Assembly: GCA_003116995.1 (NCBI GenBank)
Contig: BDSL01000149.1
Coordinates: 120,620-184,619 of the forward strand
DNA from: Yamagishiella unicocca
Taxonomy: Eukaryota > Chlorophyta > Chlorophyceae > Chlamydomonadales > Volvocaceae
Length of the DNA: 64,000 bases
Reading direction: 5' to 3'
The position numbers were made by a program, and so were the translations under genes. Under the pieces are notes generated by a model. The model ran no database searches. It was not told where the DNA came from and worked only from the letters and a program-made list of their open reading frames with translations. Positions 38,215-47,402 of the stretch are shown here, piece after piece. Every line of letters starts with the position of its first letter. Position 1 is the stretch's first letter.

Positions 38215-41200
38215 CTACCTCTTCGTGAACACGAACCACCGATGCATGAATGAATACTCTTTCTCGGCATCGCTCATCTGCTGCGCGACCTGAATGTTGT
38301 TCAGCATGCGTTTGCGGTCGCCAGGTGTCATTGGACCTCCAGCAGCATCACCATTCTGATTTGCGGACCAATCGTCTTGGTCTCCATCCAAAGCGGCTGT
38401 TAGGTCCCCATAGAGCTCATCAAAGAATCCAGTGTTCTGTCCTCCGCGAGGGAATCGCATGTTGATTCCGTCTGTCTGCTTCATTGGAAAAATGCCTTGT
38501 TCAGCAAGGACTTCTTTGAGAAGCTCATAGTCTACAAGATATTCATCTAGAGGCTGACCGATGCTCTCCACAAAGACTCTAATTTTCATGCCTGTCTTTG
38601 TTGTTGTTGCTTTTAGGCCACCATATGCCCCCATACCAGTCGGGAGATCAGCATCAGCTTCCTCCCTCCCCCCTCCTCCTGATTGGTTCTTCCGGCCCCT
38701 AGGGTTACCCGGCTTCTTCTTTTTCATGACTACGACTCCTTGGTCGTCTACTCCTTGATCATCTACTCCCTGCTTCTTGAGAGCAGGATTTGCAACATTC
38801 ACCTGAGCGGGGTTTGCATCCCCGTCGTAAAGCTTTGTGATGCTCCAGAGGAGTCGGCCATCTTTCCGACCCTCAATGCGCTGACCATACGGCACCTTTC
38901 CCAACGCCTTCTGAACCCGTTTTCCATCGAGGCACGCGCCGAAGAAGTGTCCACCAGGTCGAAGCTGGTTGGCAACATTTGTTGCGAACGAGCGGAGTCG
39001 CTCCATTGTGTCAAAGAAGTAGTGCACCGCAAACATGCAGGACGCAAGGTCAAATCCCTGCGCCGCGAAGCTATACATGTTACGCAGTTCGGGCAATGTC
39101 ACGGCTGATGCCTCCTCTATTCCCCATAGCACACGCGCTATTGAGGCAGTCTCCGGGTCTGATGTCTTCAGGGATTCTATGTACGTTGTATTGATGACTT
39201 TACTTGCGTCCATACGTAGAAACACCATTTTTGGAAAGACAAATTTTGATAGGTCGTTGCTGTGAGGCCCTCTCTTTTCGGAGTACACCTGTGCCCTCTT
39301 GCGCAACGCCCTAGCGCAGGCACCCTCGTTAATGGGTCCCGGGTTGGTAAGGTTGTCATCTATGGGGTCAATGCCCAGCACACGGATGAAGCCGGCATCG
39401 ACCCACTTATTGATGTCACCACCGCGCCCGCATCCCAAGTCGATGAGGGAGTGCAGCTTAGAGAACTTCATGATGAGGCACTGCCGCTTGACCCAGTAGT
39501 TGTGGAATAGCATCATTGGGAAGGACGCGCTCTGGTCCCTGGATTTGTCGCGGATATAATAGAGTGCGCCACTTCCCAAGGCTGCTGCATCCACTGCCGC
39601 GCTGAGATCCTCTGAGGCAATGGCCTTGATGCCGGTGAGCATCTGTTCAGATATGGGGTAGCATATGGAACGCCATACCGACATCGCCGTGTTGATATCA
39701 TTGACTGCGCCACCACTAACAGAATTCGATGCCTTGTATCGCTCTGTTTTATCAGAACGGACACGCATGGGCTTCCAGCAATCTGGTTGGTGTTCATGTC
39801 GGTTACAAGCGTATGACATCTCGATGATGGTATCGTTGTTGATGATGTCCCCGTTGGCGCACCTGCATTGGCCACCATCTGCAGAATCCATTTTGAAGTG
39901 ACATATGTGTAGTGTATTCGTGTTGCCTGCCTCAAAGAGGCGCGGAATGTAATTCTGCTGCTGCTTTCCGTCGCTTGAGTTTAGGACGTTGAGCGCTTTC
40001 TGTGGATTGTCTGGTGGGGGACGTGATAGTGCACGAATATAGTCCAGTAGCGATATGGGCATTGTGGAGGCGCGTGTACCCACGTACAGATTAGCACGCC
40101 TGTAAAAAGCGTCATCGCCCGTCTCGGGGTCTTTCTTGACAATGAAGCTCTCGTCATCGGGGAAACGCACAAGAAAGTCAATGGAGTTAAATTCCGGAGG
40201 CTTCCACTTGAAAGCCTTGATCCATGTGCCGCCCGTGAAAGCTTCTGTAGCCTTTTCATCGCTAGCACCGACGGCGAGCTTGGCGGGCGTGAATATCAGG
40301 CCGTCAGTCTCATATGGCATGTTGCCAGCGCTCTTCTTCCTGACCATATAGCGCACCTGGTTGAATATGTCATCGCCTCCGTATTGAATGAGCCGAAACT
40401 CTTTTGTCATGACATCTGCATCACTTGCCTTGGTCTTTGTGAAGCCGGCATCTACAAAACGCTTCATGTGTGAGAGACGGTCCTTTGGGTTCTTAAGGTC
40501 CTGGTTTACGTCAATCATGAGCGGCAGAGCTCGGATATCCGTCCCATTATCAACAAAGTATGCATCGAAGACAGCAATGATTCGCCTTCCGGAACCCAGT
40601 TTGATGTACTCGCAGTCGAGTAGGGTGTTCTGTGCGTTGGGTGCATTGGCAAGTAGACCAGAATCTCGGACATTGAGTCGATCATCAATGAGGAAGACCT
40701 TTCGAGATGAGTCGACAAATAGGAGAACACGCTCTCCGTCTGCTTTATCGGTGACAGTGTATCCAAATCGAACGGAATCCGATCCGGGTCCGGCCTCTGT
40801 CGCTAGGTGCCTCATTTCGAGCGTTACAGGTTTGGGGCCAATAAACTTGTCCCTGACCTTGACAAGTGATGAATATCTGGAGGCGATGAGGTTGCGTTCT
40901 GTGGAAGACATGATGTAATCGCTGTCCTGGATGAGCTTGAGCAGGATGCTGAAGGCGCGGAAGATTGACATGATGATAACCATGGGGTCCTTATTCTTAT
41001 CCTGATCGAGTTCCTTTGATATAACCTCCACTTCCGCCTCATAGTGCACGTCCGTGTGTGAGTTATTCGAGTTCTGGAGGGTCGTTTGATTTACGGCTGT
41101 CATATCGAACCGACACATATTGTCATCCGTGATAGAGCTGAACCTACGCTTGACACGGACCATGCGCGCGTTGCTGCCGAGCCTTTCCGCCACTTGCGTG

Positions 41201-41595
41201 AGAATGGCTCTGGATGTTACAGGAGTTTCTTGTTTGCATGTTACTTTCATGTCATACTGTGCGATGATGACAGACCCGATACGAGTCTTCTTCATACATG
41301 TCAGGATATTCTTTTCCAATAATGATTTTCGGTCGATGACGGCTTGCAAAACTTTCTGGACGTTATCACGTCCCTCTGCCGTGGCGCGGTATTGCTCGCC
41401 ATCGAGCTGCAGAACGACATCCACGCTCTCTACTTCTTGAAATCCACGACCATGTTCACGAAGGTATCGGACGATCGTGTCAAAGCGCTCAAACATCAAT
41501 GGTTGATGTGTGTACAGTGCCTCGATTTCATCTTTGTCTGATCGCTTGGTCAAGAGTTCAACAAGCTTGACTCGAGTCTCTTTATCGATATGCAT
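38215..41595 (-). CDS. mRNA capping enzyme: triphosphatase, guanylyltransferase, N7-methyltransferase
   Basis: 1126 residues carrying all three capping steps. The N-terminal 250 residues resemble the tunnel-type RNA triphosphatase (YDMKVTCKQE and YEAEVEVISKE, glutamate-rich strands). The guanylyltransferase has its lysine in TDKADGER near residue 285, followed by LIDDRLNVRD and LLDCEYI. The methyltransferase starts at LIDLGCGRGGD near 718, with DASKVIN and LASCMFAVHYFF further on. A disordered insert with VDDQGVDDQG and KKKKPGNPRGR lies within the methyltransferase. The layout and length match the large capping enzymes of mimivirus and asfarvirus type. It caps viral mRNA independently of the host enzyme. 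Confidence 0.95.
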   Translation of the reverse strand: MHIDKETRVKLVELLTKRSDKDEIEALYTHQPLMFERFDTIVRYLREHGRGFQEVESVDVVLQLDGEQYRATAEGRDNVQKVLQAVIDRKSLLEKNILTCMKKTRIGSVIIAQYDMKVTCKQETPVTSRAILTQVAERLGSNARMVRVKRRFSSITDDNMCRFDMTAVNQTTLQNSNNSHTDVHYEAEVEVISKELDQDKNKDPMVIIMSIFRAFSILLKLIQDSDYIMSSTERNLIASRYSSLVKVRDKFIGPKPVTLEMRHLATEAGPGSDSVRFGYTVTDKADGERVLLFVDSSRKVFLIDDRLNVRDSGLLANAPNAQNTLLDCEYIKLGSGRRIIAVFDAYFVDNGTDIRALPLMIDVNQDLKNPKDRLSHMKRFVDAGFTKTKASDADVMTKEFRLIQYGGDDIFNQVRYMVRKKSAGNMPYETDGLIFTPAKLAVGASDEKATEAFTGGTWIKAFKWKPPEFNSIDFLVRFPDDESFIVKKDPETGDDAFYRRANLYVGTRASTMPISLLDYIRALSRPPPDNPQKALNVLNSSDGKQQQNYIPRLFEAGNTNTLHICHFKMDSADGGQCRCANGDIINNDTIIEMSYACNRHEHQPDCWKPMRVRSDKTERYKASNSVSGGAVNDINTAMSVWRSICYPISEQMLTGIKAIASEDLSAAVDAAALGSGALYYIRDKSRDQSASFPMMLFHNYWVKRQCLIMKFSKLHSLIDLGCGRGGDINKWVDAGFIRVLGIDPIDDNLTNPGPINEGACARALRKRAQVYSEKRGPHSNDLSKFVFPKMVFLRMDASKVINTTYIESLKTSDPETASIARVLWGIEEASAVTLPELRNMYSFAAQGFDLASCMFAVHYFFDTMERLRSFATNVANQLRPGGHFFGACLDGKRVQKALGKVPYGQRIEGRKDGRLLWSITKLYDGDANPAQVNVANPALKKQGVDDQGVDDQGVVVMKKKKPGNPRGRKNQSGGGGREEADADLPTGMGAYGGLKATTTKTGMKIRVFVESIGQPLDEYLVDYELLKEVLAEQGIFPMKQTDGINMRFPRGGQNTGFFDELYGDLTAALDGDQDDWSANQNGDAAGGPMTPGDRKRMLNNIQVAQQMSDAEKEYSFMHRWFVFTKR

Positions 41596-41737
41596 GATCC
41601 TATGGATGTGCGTGACTCTGCGTCACGTGTATTTGACTACAGTATATACATGATAATTACACTTTTGATTTATATATACTTCGATGATTTATACCTAAAC
41701 AACAACAACAAACAACAAAAACAACAAAAAAAGAACT

Positions 41738-42268
41738 CTAACGAAGACGTTCCCTCAAGATGGCAATCATGGCCACCTGGAAGTCGTTATCCAGACTGAG
41801 CTCAATGAACTGAACACGCAGCTTCACTTCGATCAACTTCAATCGGGCAGTCCTGCTGAAAGCATTCGATAACTTATGCGATGCCCACTCACTGAGCTCT
41901 CTCTCGAGCCTATAGTCGGACATTTCCTTGTTGCGGTCTTCGAAGGATGGAATCCTTTCACGGACATCTCGCAAACTGGGGACATTGAACATCCTCTTCC
42001 TGTGCATCTGAACATTGAGTGCCCGAACCTCAGCTTTCAACTGAACGTTATGGCGCTGCAGGATAGGAATCTGCTTCCTATACTTTTCGATATCAGCCAT
42101 CAGAGTCGATGACTTTGACAGAGACTGTGGCTGAAAGCATGATAATATCATCATCTCTGTTGATATTTGACGAGAAACTGTTGATATTTGACGATATTTC
42201 TCGATATTTGTCGTTGTCGATGTGGAGCAAGGAGCATATACATTGTATATAGGTACTGTTACATTCAT
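41738..42268 (-). CDS. Helical unknown protein
   Basis: 176 residues from ATG 42268. The first 55 residues are encoded by short repeats (ATATTTGACGA) and may not be translated; a second in-frame ATG at 42100 (MADIEKYRKQIPILQRH) gives 120 residues. The remainder is a long amphipathic helix rich in R, K and L, possibly coiled coil, ending AMIAILRERLR. No family is recognised. Confidence 0.6.
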   Translation of the reverse strand: MNVTVPIYNVYAPCSTSTTTNIEKYRQISTVSRQISTEMMILSCFQPQSLSKSSTLMADIEKYRKQIPILQRHNVQLKAEVRALNVQMHRKRMFNVPSLRDVRERIPSFEDRNKEMSDYRLERELSEWASHKLSNAFSRTARLKLIEVKLRVQFIELSLDNDFQVAMIAILRERLR

Positions 42269-42443
42269 TTTTTGATAAATTGGTTTCCGTTCATCAAATT
42301 CCTTACAAACTCCTTACAAACTCCTTACAAACTCCATCAGCAACCATCAGCAACCATCAGCAACCAGCAACAAAACATGTCCCCAAATCCCCCGCAGGAA
42401 GAGTAGTCTGTACAGTGTCGAATTTACTCAAAAACACGATCCA

Positions 42444-42764
42444 CTATTGTGGGAGCAATAAATCCGTGCAAATCTTCTTCTTCTTCTCCATGTAACCCTG
42501 AGTATACGAAGAGTCTATTGTCCGACTAGTCGTCGCATGTCGCAAAATCCCTGGGTAGTATGTGGGTCCCAGGTCGTCTGAAGCGTTCGGGTAGTGTATG
42601 CAAAAACATTCAACGCAGCAATGCATCGGCGGATGTGATGATTGCTGCCGGAAGACCATCAGAGCACGCGGTTCTATGTACCATTGAGTCATCGTGGGGC
42701 AGAATATACAGTTTCTAGGCTGATAAGGAGCATTATTTATTATTAGGCTTCTTAGGGTCGACAT
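42444..42764 (-). CDS. Small Cys/His protein
   Basis: 106 residues with two metal-site-like clusters: CIFC near residue 19 and HCCVECFCIHY near residue 48. The pairing could hold one or two zinc ions. The C-terminus is basic (EKKKKIC). The frame is plausible but unsupported by any family match. Its 3' end lies in low-complexity CTTCTTCTT sequence. Confidence 0.5.
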   Translation of the reverse strand: MSTLRSLIINNAPYQPRNCIFCPTMTQWYIEPRALMVFRQQSSHPPMHCCVECFCIHYPNASDDLGPTYYPGILRHATTSRTIDSSYTQGYMEKKKKICTDLLLPQ

Positions 42765-43048
42765 ATCAATTGTATCTGCTATGTAAACCTATTCAATCAA
42801 TCAATCAACGAAGAACAAATCAATAAAAACCATTATTTATTTTTTTCTTATGTTTTGAAAATAGTTGAAAATAGTTGGAAAATAGCTTATGTAGTACAAA
42901 AGTACATGTGTCGTATTTATCTCCTATACATATATAGTATCACCATAGTATGACCATAGTATCACCATAGTATCACCATATGTATTGCCATACACGTAGA
43001 ATACCATTTGTTTATAAATTTGTTGAATTCATTGAATTCAATTGAGGA

Positions 43049-43876
43049 ATGTCTGAGGTTTCCTGTGTTGCTGATAATTCAAATGAACTAGTTATGGACA
43101 TTGCATCTGCTGCTGTGTCAAAGTTCAATTCCACGCCCAATTTCACCGTGGTCAAATACGTCAGGGTCATGGCGGACGAGTATGTGAATAAGTACCTCGG
43201 TGGGGATGTATCTGAGATTCCCCGAGTATGGCTCTCCATCATGCGACACGTTCCTATGATGTGTATCAACCTGGAATTCCACGAGTTCCTGAAGTACTGT
43301 GTTTCCTGGAACATGGTGGATGGTGTGAAGTTCTACTTTGAGAACAACACGGGCGAGGAGACAGATACAGACGTCATCCATAAGATGGTCATTTCCTTGC
43401 GTCAAGGAGACATCAAGGCTATGGCAGAAGTCCTCGTGCAGCATTTTAGTAGGACCAGTACGGACCTGTATGACCTTCTGGTATACGCCCTTCAGCTGAG
43501 TAACATTAATGTATTCGAAGAACTTTTCAAGTATTTCAACCCGCCAAGGAATCTCCATGTCTTCGCTATGCGTGATCTGATGCTAAACAGCTCATATTGC
43601 GACCAGTTGAAATCAGTGCAGTACCTTGTGGAGGTCCATGGTGGTGAGAACCCTTGGTCTGAGGAGAAGTTTGGGAGCGAAGAGTACCTGACGTCTTGTA
43701 CTGATACGTTTCAGTACCTAGAAGCGAGAGGGGCGCCGAACATCAAATTAGTTTTGGATAATGTCGATATGGACATCTGCAGGACGCAATACGATGAAGG
43801 CCTGCGACGGCCCAAGCGCCAGCAACATTATTTTGTTGGGGATGGGAAGCTGCATGCAAAGTCTTGGCAGAGTTAG
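43049..43876 (+). CDS. Helical-repeat protein (ankyrin-like)
   Basis: 275 residues. Paired helices with an ankyrin-like rhythm are visible (HEFLKYCVSWNMVDGVKFYFEN; MVISLRQGDIKAMAEVLVQHF; LLVYALQLSNINVFEELFKYF; LKSVQYLVEVHG), but the TPLH-type consensus is missing, so the call is tentative. The N-terminus is acidic and rich in V and S. AT-rich tandem copies of TAGTATCACCATA lie before it (42938-42980). Confidence 0.65.
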   Translation: MSEVSCVADNSNELVMDIASAAVSKFNSTPNFTVVKYVRVMADEYVNKYLGGDVSEIPRVWLSIMRHVPMMCINLEFHEFLKYCVSWNMVDGVKFYFENNTGEETDTDVIHKMVISLRQGDIKAMAEVLVQHFSRTSTDLYDLLVYALQLSNINVFEELFKYFNPPRNLHVFAMRDLMLNSSYCDQLKSVQYLVEVHGGENPWSEEKFGSEEYLTSCTDTFQYLEARGAPNIKLVLDNVDMDICRTQYDEGLRRPKRQQHYFVGDGKLHAKSWQS

Positions 43877-43955
43877 AAGATTTGTGTAACAATTCTGAGT
43901 CAGAAGATTGTGAGTCAGAAGATTGTGAGTCAGAAGATTGTGAGCTAGGAAATTG

Positions 43956-44255
43956 TTACTTGCCATCGTACAGGCCGTTTCTGGACCCTACAAAATAACT
44001 GGTTGAGCTGCCATCCTTCAATCGTGTACAGAATTTATTATCGCGCCTGGAATGGCTACCCCCACAAACTCCTTGTGCCGAGCAGCAGCCCCTTGTGCAA
44101 AGCATGTTCTTACCACATTTGTCTCCATAGTTATTCTCAAACTTCTCTCGCTTTACAGTGTTACCAACTACTGCACCTTTAACAACATTACCGGTGCCCG
44201 TCTTACACGTCAATTCGCCCTGCACTGAGTATAGGCATTGGCACGATGATGCCAT
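43956..44255 (-). CDS. Cysteine-rich protein, hevein-like (chitin-binding?)
   Basis: 99 residues with about ten cysteines. The core KCGKNMLCTRGCCSAQGVCGG follows the hevein/CBM18 order C-C-CC-C, including CCS and a following CG, and a last cysteine in KFC. Hevein domains bind chitin or GlcNAc polymers. The aromatic residues of good chitin binders are poorly placed here, and no signal peptide is obvious, so function is open. Confidence 0.55.
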   Translation of the reverse strand: MASSCQCLYSVQGELTCKTGTGNVVKGAVVGNTVKREKFENNYGDKCGKNMLCTRGCCSAQGVCGGSHSRRDNKFCTRLKDGSSTSYFVGSRNGLYDGK

Positions 44256-44593
44256 TGTTGTCTATAATGATAATTTGAGTTTGAATAGAGATCATAAATT
44301 TATTGAAATGTCGGAAAATAAGAAATCAAATTGTCAAGGTCATCATCGGAAGTCATCGGAAGTGATCAGGTCCAGATATGTGCTGAACATGGTCAACAAG
44401 ATTATGCTAAGAGCTAATGAGGCTAAGTAGAGAGAAAATGACGGCTCCCAGTAGAGCGTGATGGTGATCCACTTTATCGACTACAATTTCAGGCCTTCTG
44501 CGCTTGTCCAATGAGAGCACTCGACTACGTCAACGTCTTCTTGCAGGACGCCTGTCTCAAGCAATAATAATAACAATAATAATAATAATAATC
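44256..44593. other. Gap with possible remnant frame
   Basis: A 41-codon frame (44308-44430) ends SRYVLNMVNKIMLRANEAK, similar to the C-terminal DRYVSNIVNKLL of the next gene, and might be a leftover duplicate. An AATAATAAT run precedes the ATG at 44594. Otherwise nothing is seen. Confidence 0.4.
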
Positions 44594-45244
44594 ATGAAAA
44601 TCCTCATGCTATGTCATTCAGACTTTGATGAATTCATTGGCCTTGACTATGGTTGTTATACCAGTGGAATTGCTATAACAAAGTCGATCATATCGGCAAT
44701 TGAGACACTTGAAATGAGTCCTTACCCAATCTCAAAATGGAACCACATCGACTTTACACAGCCTTTACCATCTTCTGTTAAGAGAAGTATGATCGGAAGA
44801 TATGACATTGTGACAACAGCATGTTGTCCATCCGATGTCTTCATCTCAGATAACACTGGACAACTCATCGTGCGACAAGCCTGGCAAAACGTAATAGATG
44901 TACTTAAACCAGGAGGTATATTCATATTCACTACTGCAGGGACTGGTTTCGACAGGATAGCCGCTTATTTTAGCGAGGCAACGCAAATGCGAACAATGAG
45001 AGGTAATACTACTGATGATGGGGTTACTCTGCAAGGACGTACTGAAATGAAGTTTCTCCGCAAACTAGCAAAGTATTTAATAAAATCATTTCCTTTGAAT
45101 AAGAAACAGAAAAAACATTTCCACCATCTTTATTTTCCTGAACCACATAGTAGTGTGTTACCGCAATGGAACCGGGATAGATACGTGAGTAATATAGTTA
45201 ACAAATTGTTATCCGATAAAATCGTTTTTATTAAAACGATATAG
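44594..45244 (+). CDS. SAM-dependent methyltransferase-like protein
   Basis: 216 residues from ATG 44594; the longer frame upstream is repeat sequence. The centre reads YDIVTTACCPSD ... AWQNVIDVLKPGGIFIFTTAG, the strand 4-helix-strand 5 signature (LKPGG) of class I methyltransferases. A canonical glycine-rich motif I (ExGxGxG) is weak at the start (FIGLDYGCYTSG). The C-terminus is basic (NKKQKKHFHH). Substrate is unknown; it may be a divergent or inactive enzyme. Confidence 0.65.
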   Translation: MKILMLCHSDFDEFIGLDYGCYTSGIAITKSIISAIETLEMSPYPISKWNHIDFTQPLPSSVKRSMIGRYDIVTTACCPSDVFISDNTGQLIVRQAWQNVIDVLKPGGIFIFTTAGTGFDRIAAYFSEATQMRTMRGNTTDDGVTLQGRTEMKFLRKLAKYLIKSFPLNKKQKKHFHHLYFPEPHSSVLPQWNRDRYVSNIVNKLLSDKIVFIKTI

Positions 45245-45259
45245 TTTATACTATTTTCT

Positions 45260-45286
45260 GAGTAATGCAATTACGGTGCCAACACT
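45260..45286. mobile_element. Family-2 MITE end, part of a coding region
   Basis: TAATGCAATTACGGTGCCAA followed by CACTG matches the right end of the element at 5073-5172. The stop codon and last residues (VLAP) of the minus-strand membrane protein are encoded inside it. Confidence 0.75.
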
Positions 45287-46038
45287 GAAGACTTTACACT
45301 TTTTTCTGTGATTTCCTTTTGGAAATCCCGTAGTGTATAGAGTTTGCGCGGAACACGGTTGAGCATTAGCTGGTTCACGAGCCGGACCCCACTGAAACTG
45401 AAGTTTGCGTAGACTAAGATGATGACCATTGCCATAGTGAAGAGGTTGATTAGTAGCGATGTTCTGACAAGGGAGCATTTTGCCTTATCAGATGGACAGA
45501 ATGGAAGAATCACTTTCTGTGTAACATATATCAAGCCATGAAGTACAGTGCGCACTATAGGAGTTGAGGCCAATCCAATCGCATATTGATGAGTCATGAG
45601 AGACTCATAGATCAGCTCTGTGCGTGATTTCTTGCTTGATTTGCTGACTGGCGCGACTTTGACAAAGAGCATGCCTATGACCAGCATGACAATCAATATT
45701 GAAGGAATGATAATTCCGGCTTGCAGAGCAAAATCAAGCTTGTCTTCTGTGGCCCATGAAAGAGAAATGTACATAGATGTAAAGTCATATGGTGTTCCTC
45801 GTGTAAGCTTTGAAAGTGCGCGGAAGCAAGTAAGCATGAGAATTACCATGATGAAGAAGATAATGATGCACATACCCACCATCTCCCATTGTCCGGCGTT
45901 GAGCTGTGACATTATCTCTACAGCTGGTGTATTCTCAATTTTTTCGCTGTAATCTATGGAGCGTTGGTAGTTTTTGAACCATACGTATAGGTAGATGAGA
46001 AGGAACAGGGCGACACCACCATGCTGCAGCAGCGCCAT
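45271..46038 (-). CDS. Multi-pass membrane protein
   Basis: ATG at 46038. The 255-residue product has at least four hydrophobic segments (VALFLLIYLYVWF; MCIIIFFIMVILMLTCF; IIIPSILIVMLVIGMLFV; LLINLFTMAMVIILVYANF) and a short basic C-terminus. No transporter or enzyme motif is recognised. It is followed on the same strand by another multi-pass gene, upstream, separated by three direct repeats. The C-terminal residues come from a mobile-element end. Confidence 0.75.
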   Translation of the reverse strand: MALLQHGGVALFLLIYLYVWFKNYQRSIDYSEKIENTPAVEIMSQLNAGQWEMVGMCIIIFFIMVILMLTCFRALSKLTRGTPYDFTSMYISLSWATEDKLDFALQAGIIIPSILIVMLVIGMLFVKVAPVSKSSKKSRTELIYESLMTHQYAIGLASTPIVRTVLHGLIYVTQKVILPFCPSDKAKCSLVRTSLLINLFTMAMVIILVYANFSFSGVRLVNQLMLNRVPRKLYTLRDFQKEITEKSVKSSVLAP

Positions 46039-46068
46039 TATCAATCGGACTTAGAACGAACTTAGAAA

Positions 46069-46161
46069 TATTCATTACGCATACGCGCTTATTTATGGAT
46101 GAAATCATTACGCATACGCGCTTATTTATGGATGAAATCATTACGCATACGCGCTTATGGA
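46069..46161. repeat. Three direct repeats of about 34 bp
   Basis: Three copies of a unit containing TTACGCATACGCGCTTAT and GGATGAAA. The third (46141-46161) encodes the last residues (SSISAYA) and stop of the membrane protein at 46141; the other two lie downstream of it. Confidence 0.9.
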
Positions 46162-46854
46162 TGAAACCACCATGAACACAATTGCACAGAGGGCAGACGT
46201 GGTGCTGAAGAGCTCTACGTGCATTACCTCAATGTCAATGGCCATGGATGATTTTAATTCGCTTGTCAAAGCCACGTACAGAGCTGATGCAATTCCTCCG
46301 AAAAGTATGCAAATGAGATACTGTGTCTCACCCACACCGCTTGTCATAATGTCGGTGTAAATTGAGAGGTATCTGAAACTCATAAGAAGCACGAGCGCGC
46401 AAATTGCTGTAATCACAAAGGATCCAAACACAAAGTAGCCGATCTTTAGTCGAGCCTTTTTTTTCTTTTCATTTTCGAGCCATATCTTTGACACGCACCA
46501 CCAGCAAGCACTAGAGATGAGTGCAGCGAATGCAGCGACCGAACCCCAAGTCATGATCGATGACGGATGGAAGATAGCTGTGAGGCACATGATGAGGGTC
46601 ACGATAAAGCTTTCTACAGTGCCTCGAAAAAGGCGTGGCATACAGCGATGTAAGCTCTGCACACAGTCAGCGAAGAACATAATAATTTTATTACTCTTCA
46701 AAAACGTTGTGATATTTGGTCCTGCCATTATGTGCATGAGGAGCCATGCTGGTATGTAGTGTACTATGAATACTGCGACTGTACAGAAAGAGAGGAATGA
46801 GATACATGCTGTATTAAAAGCGCTTTGAAGAGATGTCGAGAATACGGAGATCAT
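46141..46854 (-). CDS. Multi-pass membrane protein
   Basis: 237 residues with about six hydrophobic segments (FLSFCTVAVFIVHYIPAWLL; FIVTLIMCLTAIF; VAAFAALISSACWWCV; YFVFGSFVITAICALVLLM; YLICILFGGIASALYVAL; TSALCAIVFMVVSSI) and a basic loop (ENEKKKKARLK). It has no recognised family. Similar size and topology to the gene at 45271 suggest a functional pair, but no clear sequence similarity was seen. Confidence 0.75.
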   Translation of the reverse strand: MISVFSTSLQSAFNTACISFLSFCTVAVFIVHYIPAWLLMHIMAGPNITTFLKSNKIIMFFADCVQSLHRCMPRLFRGTVESFIVTLIMCLTAIFHPSSIMTWGSVAAFAALISSACWWCVSKIWLENEKKKKARLKIGYFVFGSFVITAICALVLLMSFRYLSIYTDIMTSGVGETQYLICILFGGIASALYVALTSELKSSMAIDIEVMHVELFSTTSALCAIVFMVVSSISAYA

Positions 46855-46905
46855 GTCACCAAAAAATACTGATATTATCGATATAGTCGATATAGTGTAT
46901 AGAAT

Positions 46906-47148
46906 CTATAGAGTCTGTAGAGTATGAAACGCAAAATACCAACAAATTAAAGAAACAACTAAAGAAACAACTAAAGAAACAACTAAAGAAACAGCTAAAG
47001 AAATAGATTTGTCATGGGATCCTTCGACTCCTGACAGCGTTGTGCCCGTATTGCAATCCCTGGACTTTTCATCAAAGTATAGCTGATAGCCTGTTGTCCT
47101 GAGCATGTCGTCAAACCCCAATCCCTTTGTTTGTTCCTTTAACTTCAT
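46906..47148 (-). CDS. Small ORF with repeat-built membrane segment
   Basis: 80 residues. The hydrophobic segment (VSLVVSLVVSLVVSLICWYF) is encoded by tandem AAACAACTAAAG repeats at 46950-47000, and the middle codons (NTGTTLSG) come from a family-1 element end. This may be a young gene or just an open frame produced by repeats. Confidence 0.4.
   Translation of the reverse strand: MKLKEQTKGLGFDDMLRTTGYQLYFDEKSRDCNTGTTLSGVEGSHDKSISLAVSLVVSLVVSLVVSLICWYFAFHTLQTL
47035..47053. mobile_element. Family-1 MITE, left end only
   Basis: CAGCGTTGTGCCCGTATTG matches the left inverted repeat; the rest is missing. Confidence 0.75.
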
Positions 47149-47402
47149 TTGCTTACGCTACGAAGCTCGGGCAGGGGTGTTTCCGGTAGCTTCACGGGCT
47201 GACTTGAGTGACTAGAGTGACTAGAATGACTAGAATGACTTTAGTAAAAAAACAAAAGCTGGCAAGCTGCGATGTTTGCATATTTTTTTGCAATTTTTTT
47301 GCATCTTGATGACGCTGCCCAGAATGCTCTGTTCCAGACGAAGAGCTAGGGATTCTTGAAAATATGTTACAAATGTTATTATACTCCATTATAATCCAGA
47401 TT

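Noticed and set aside
38102..38293. N-Y-T repeat peptide
   Set aside because: Arises from a 9-bp DNA repeat and overlaps the end of the capping enzyme gene.
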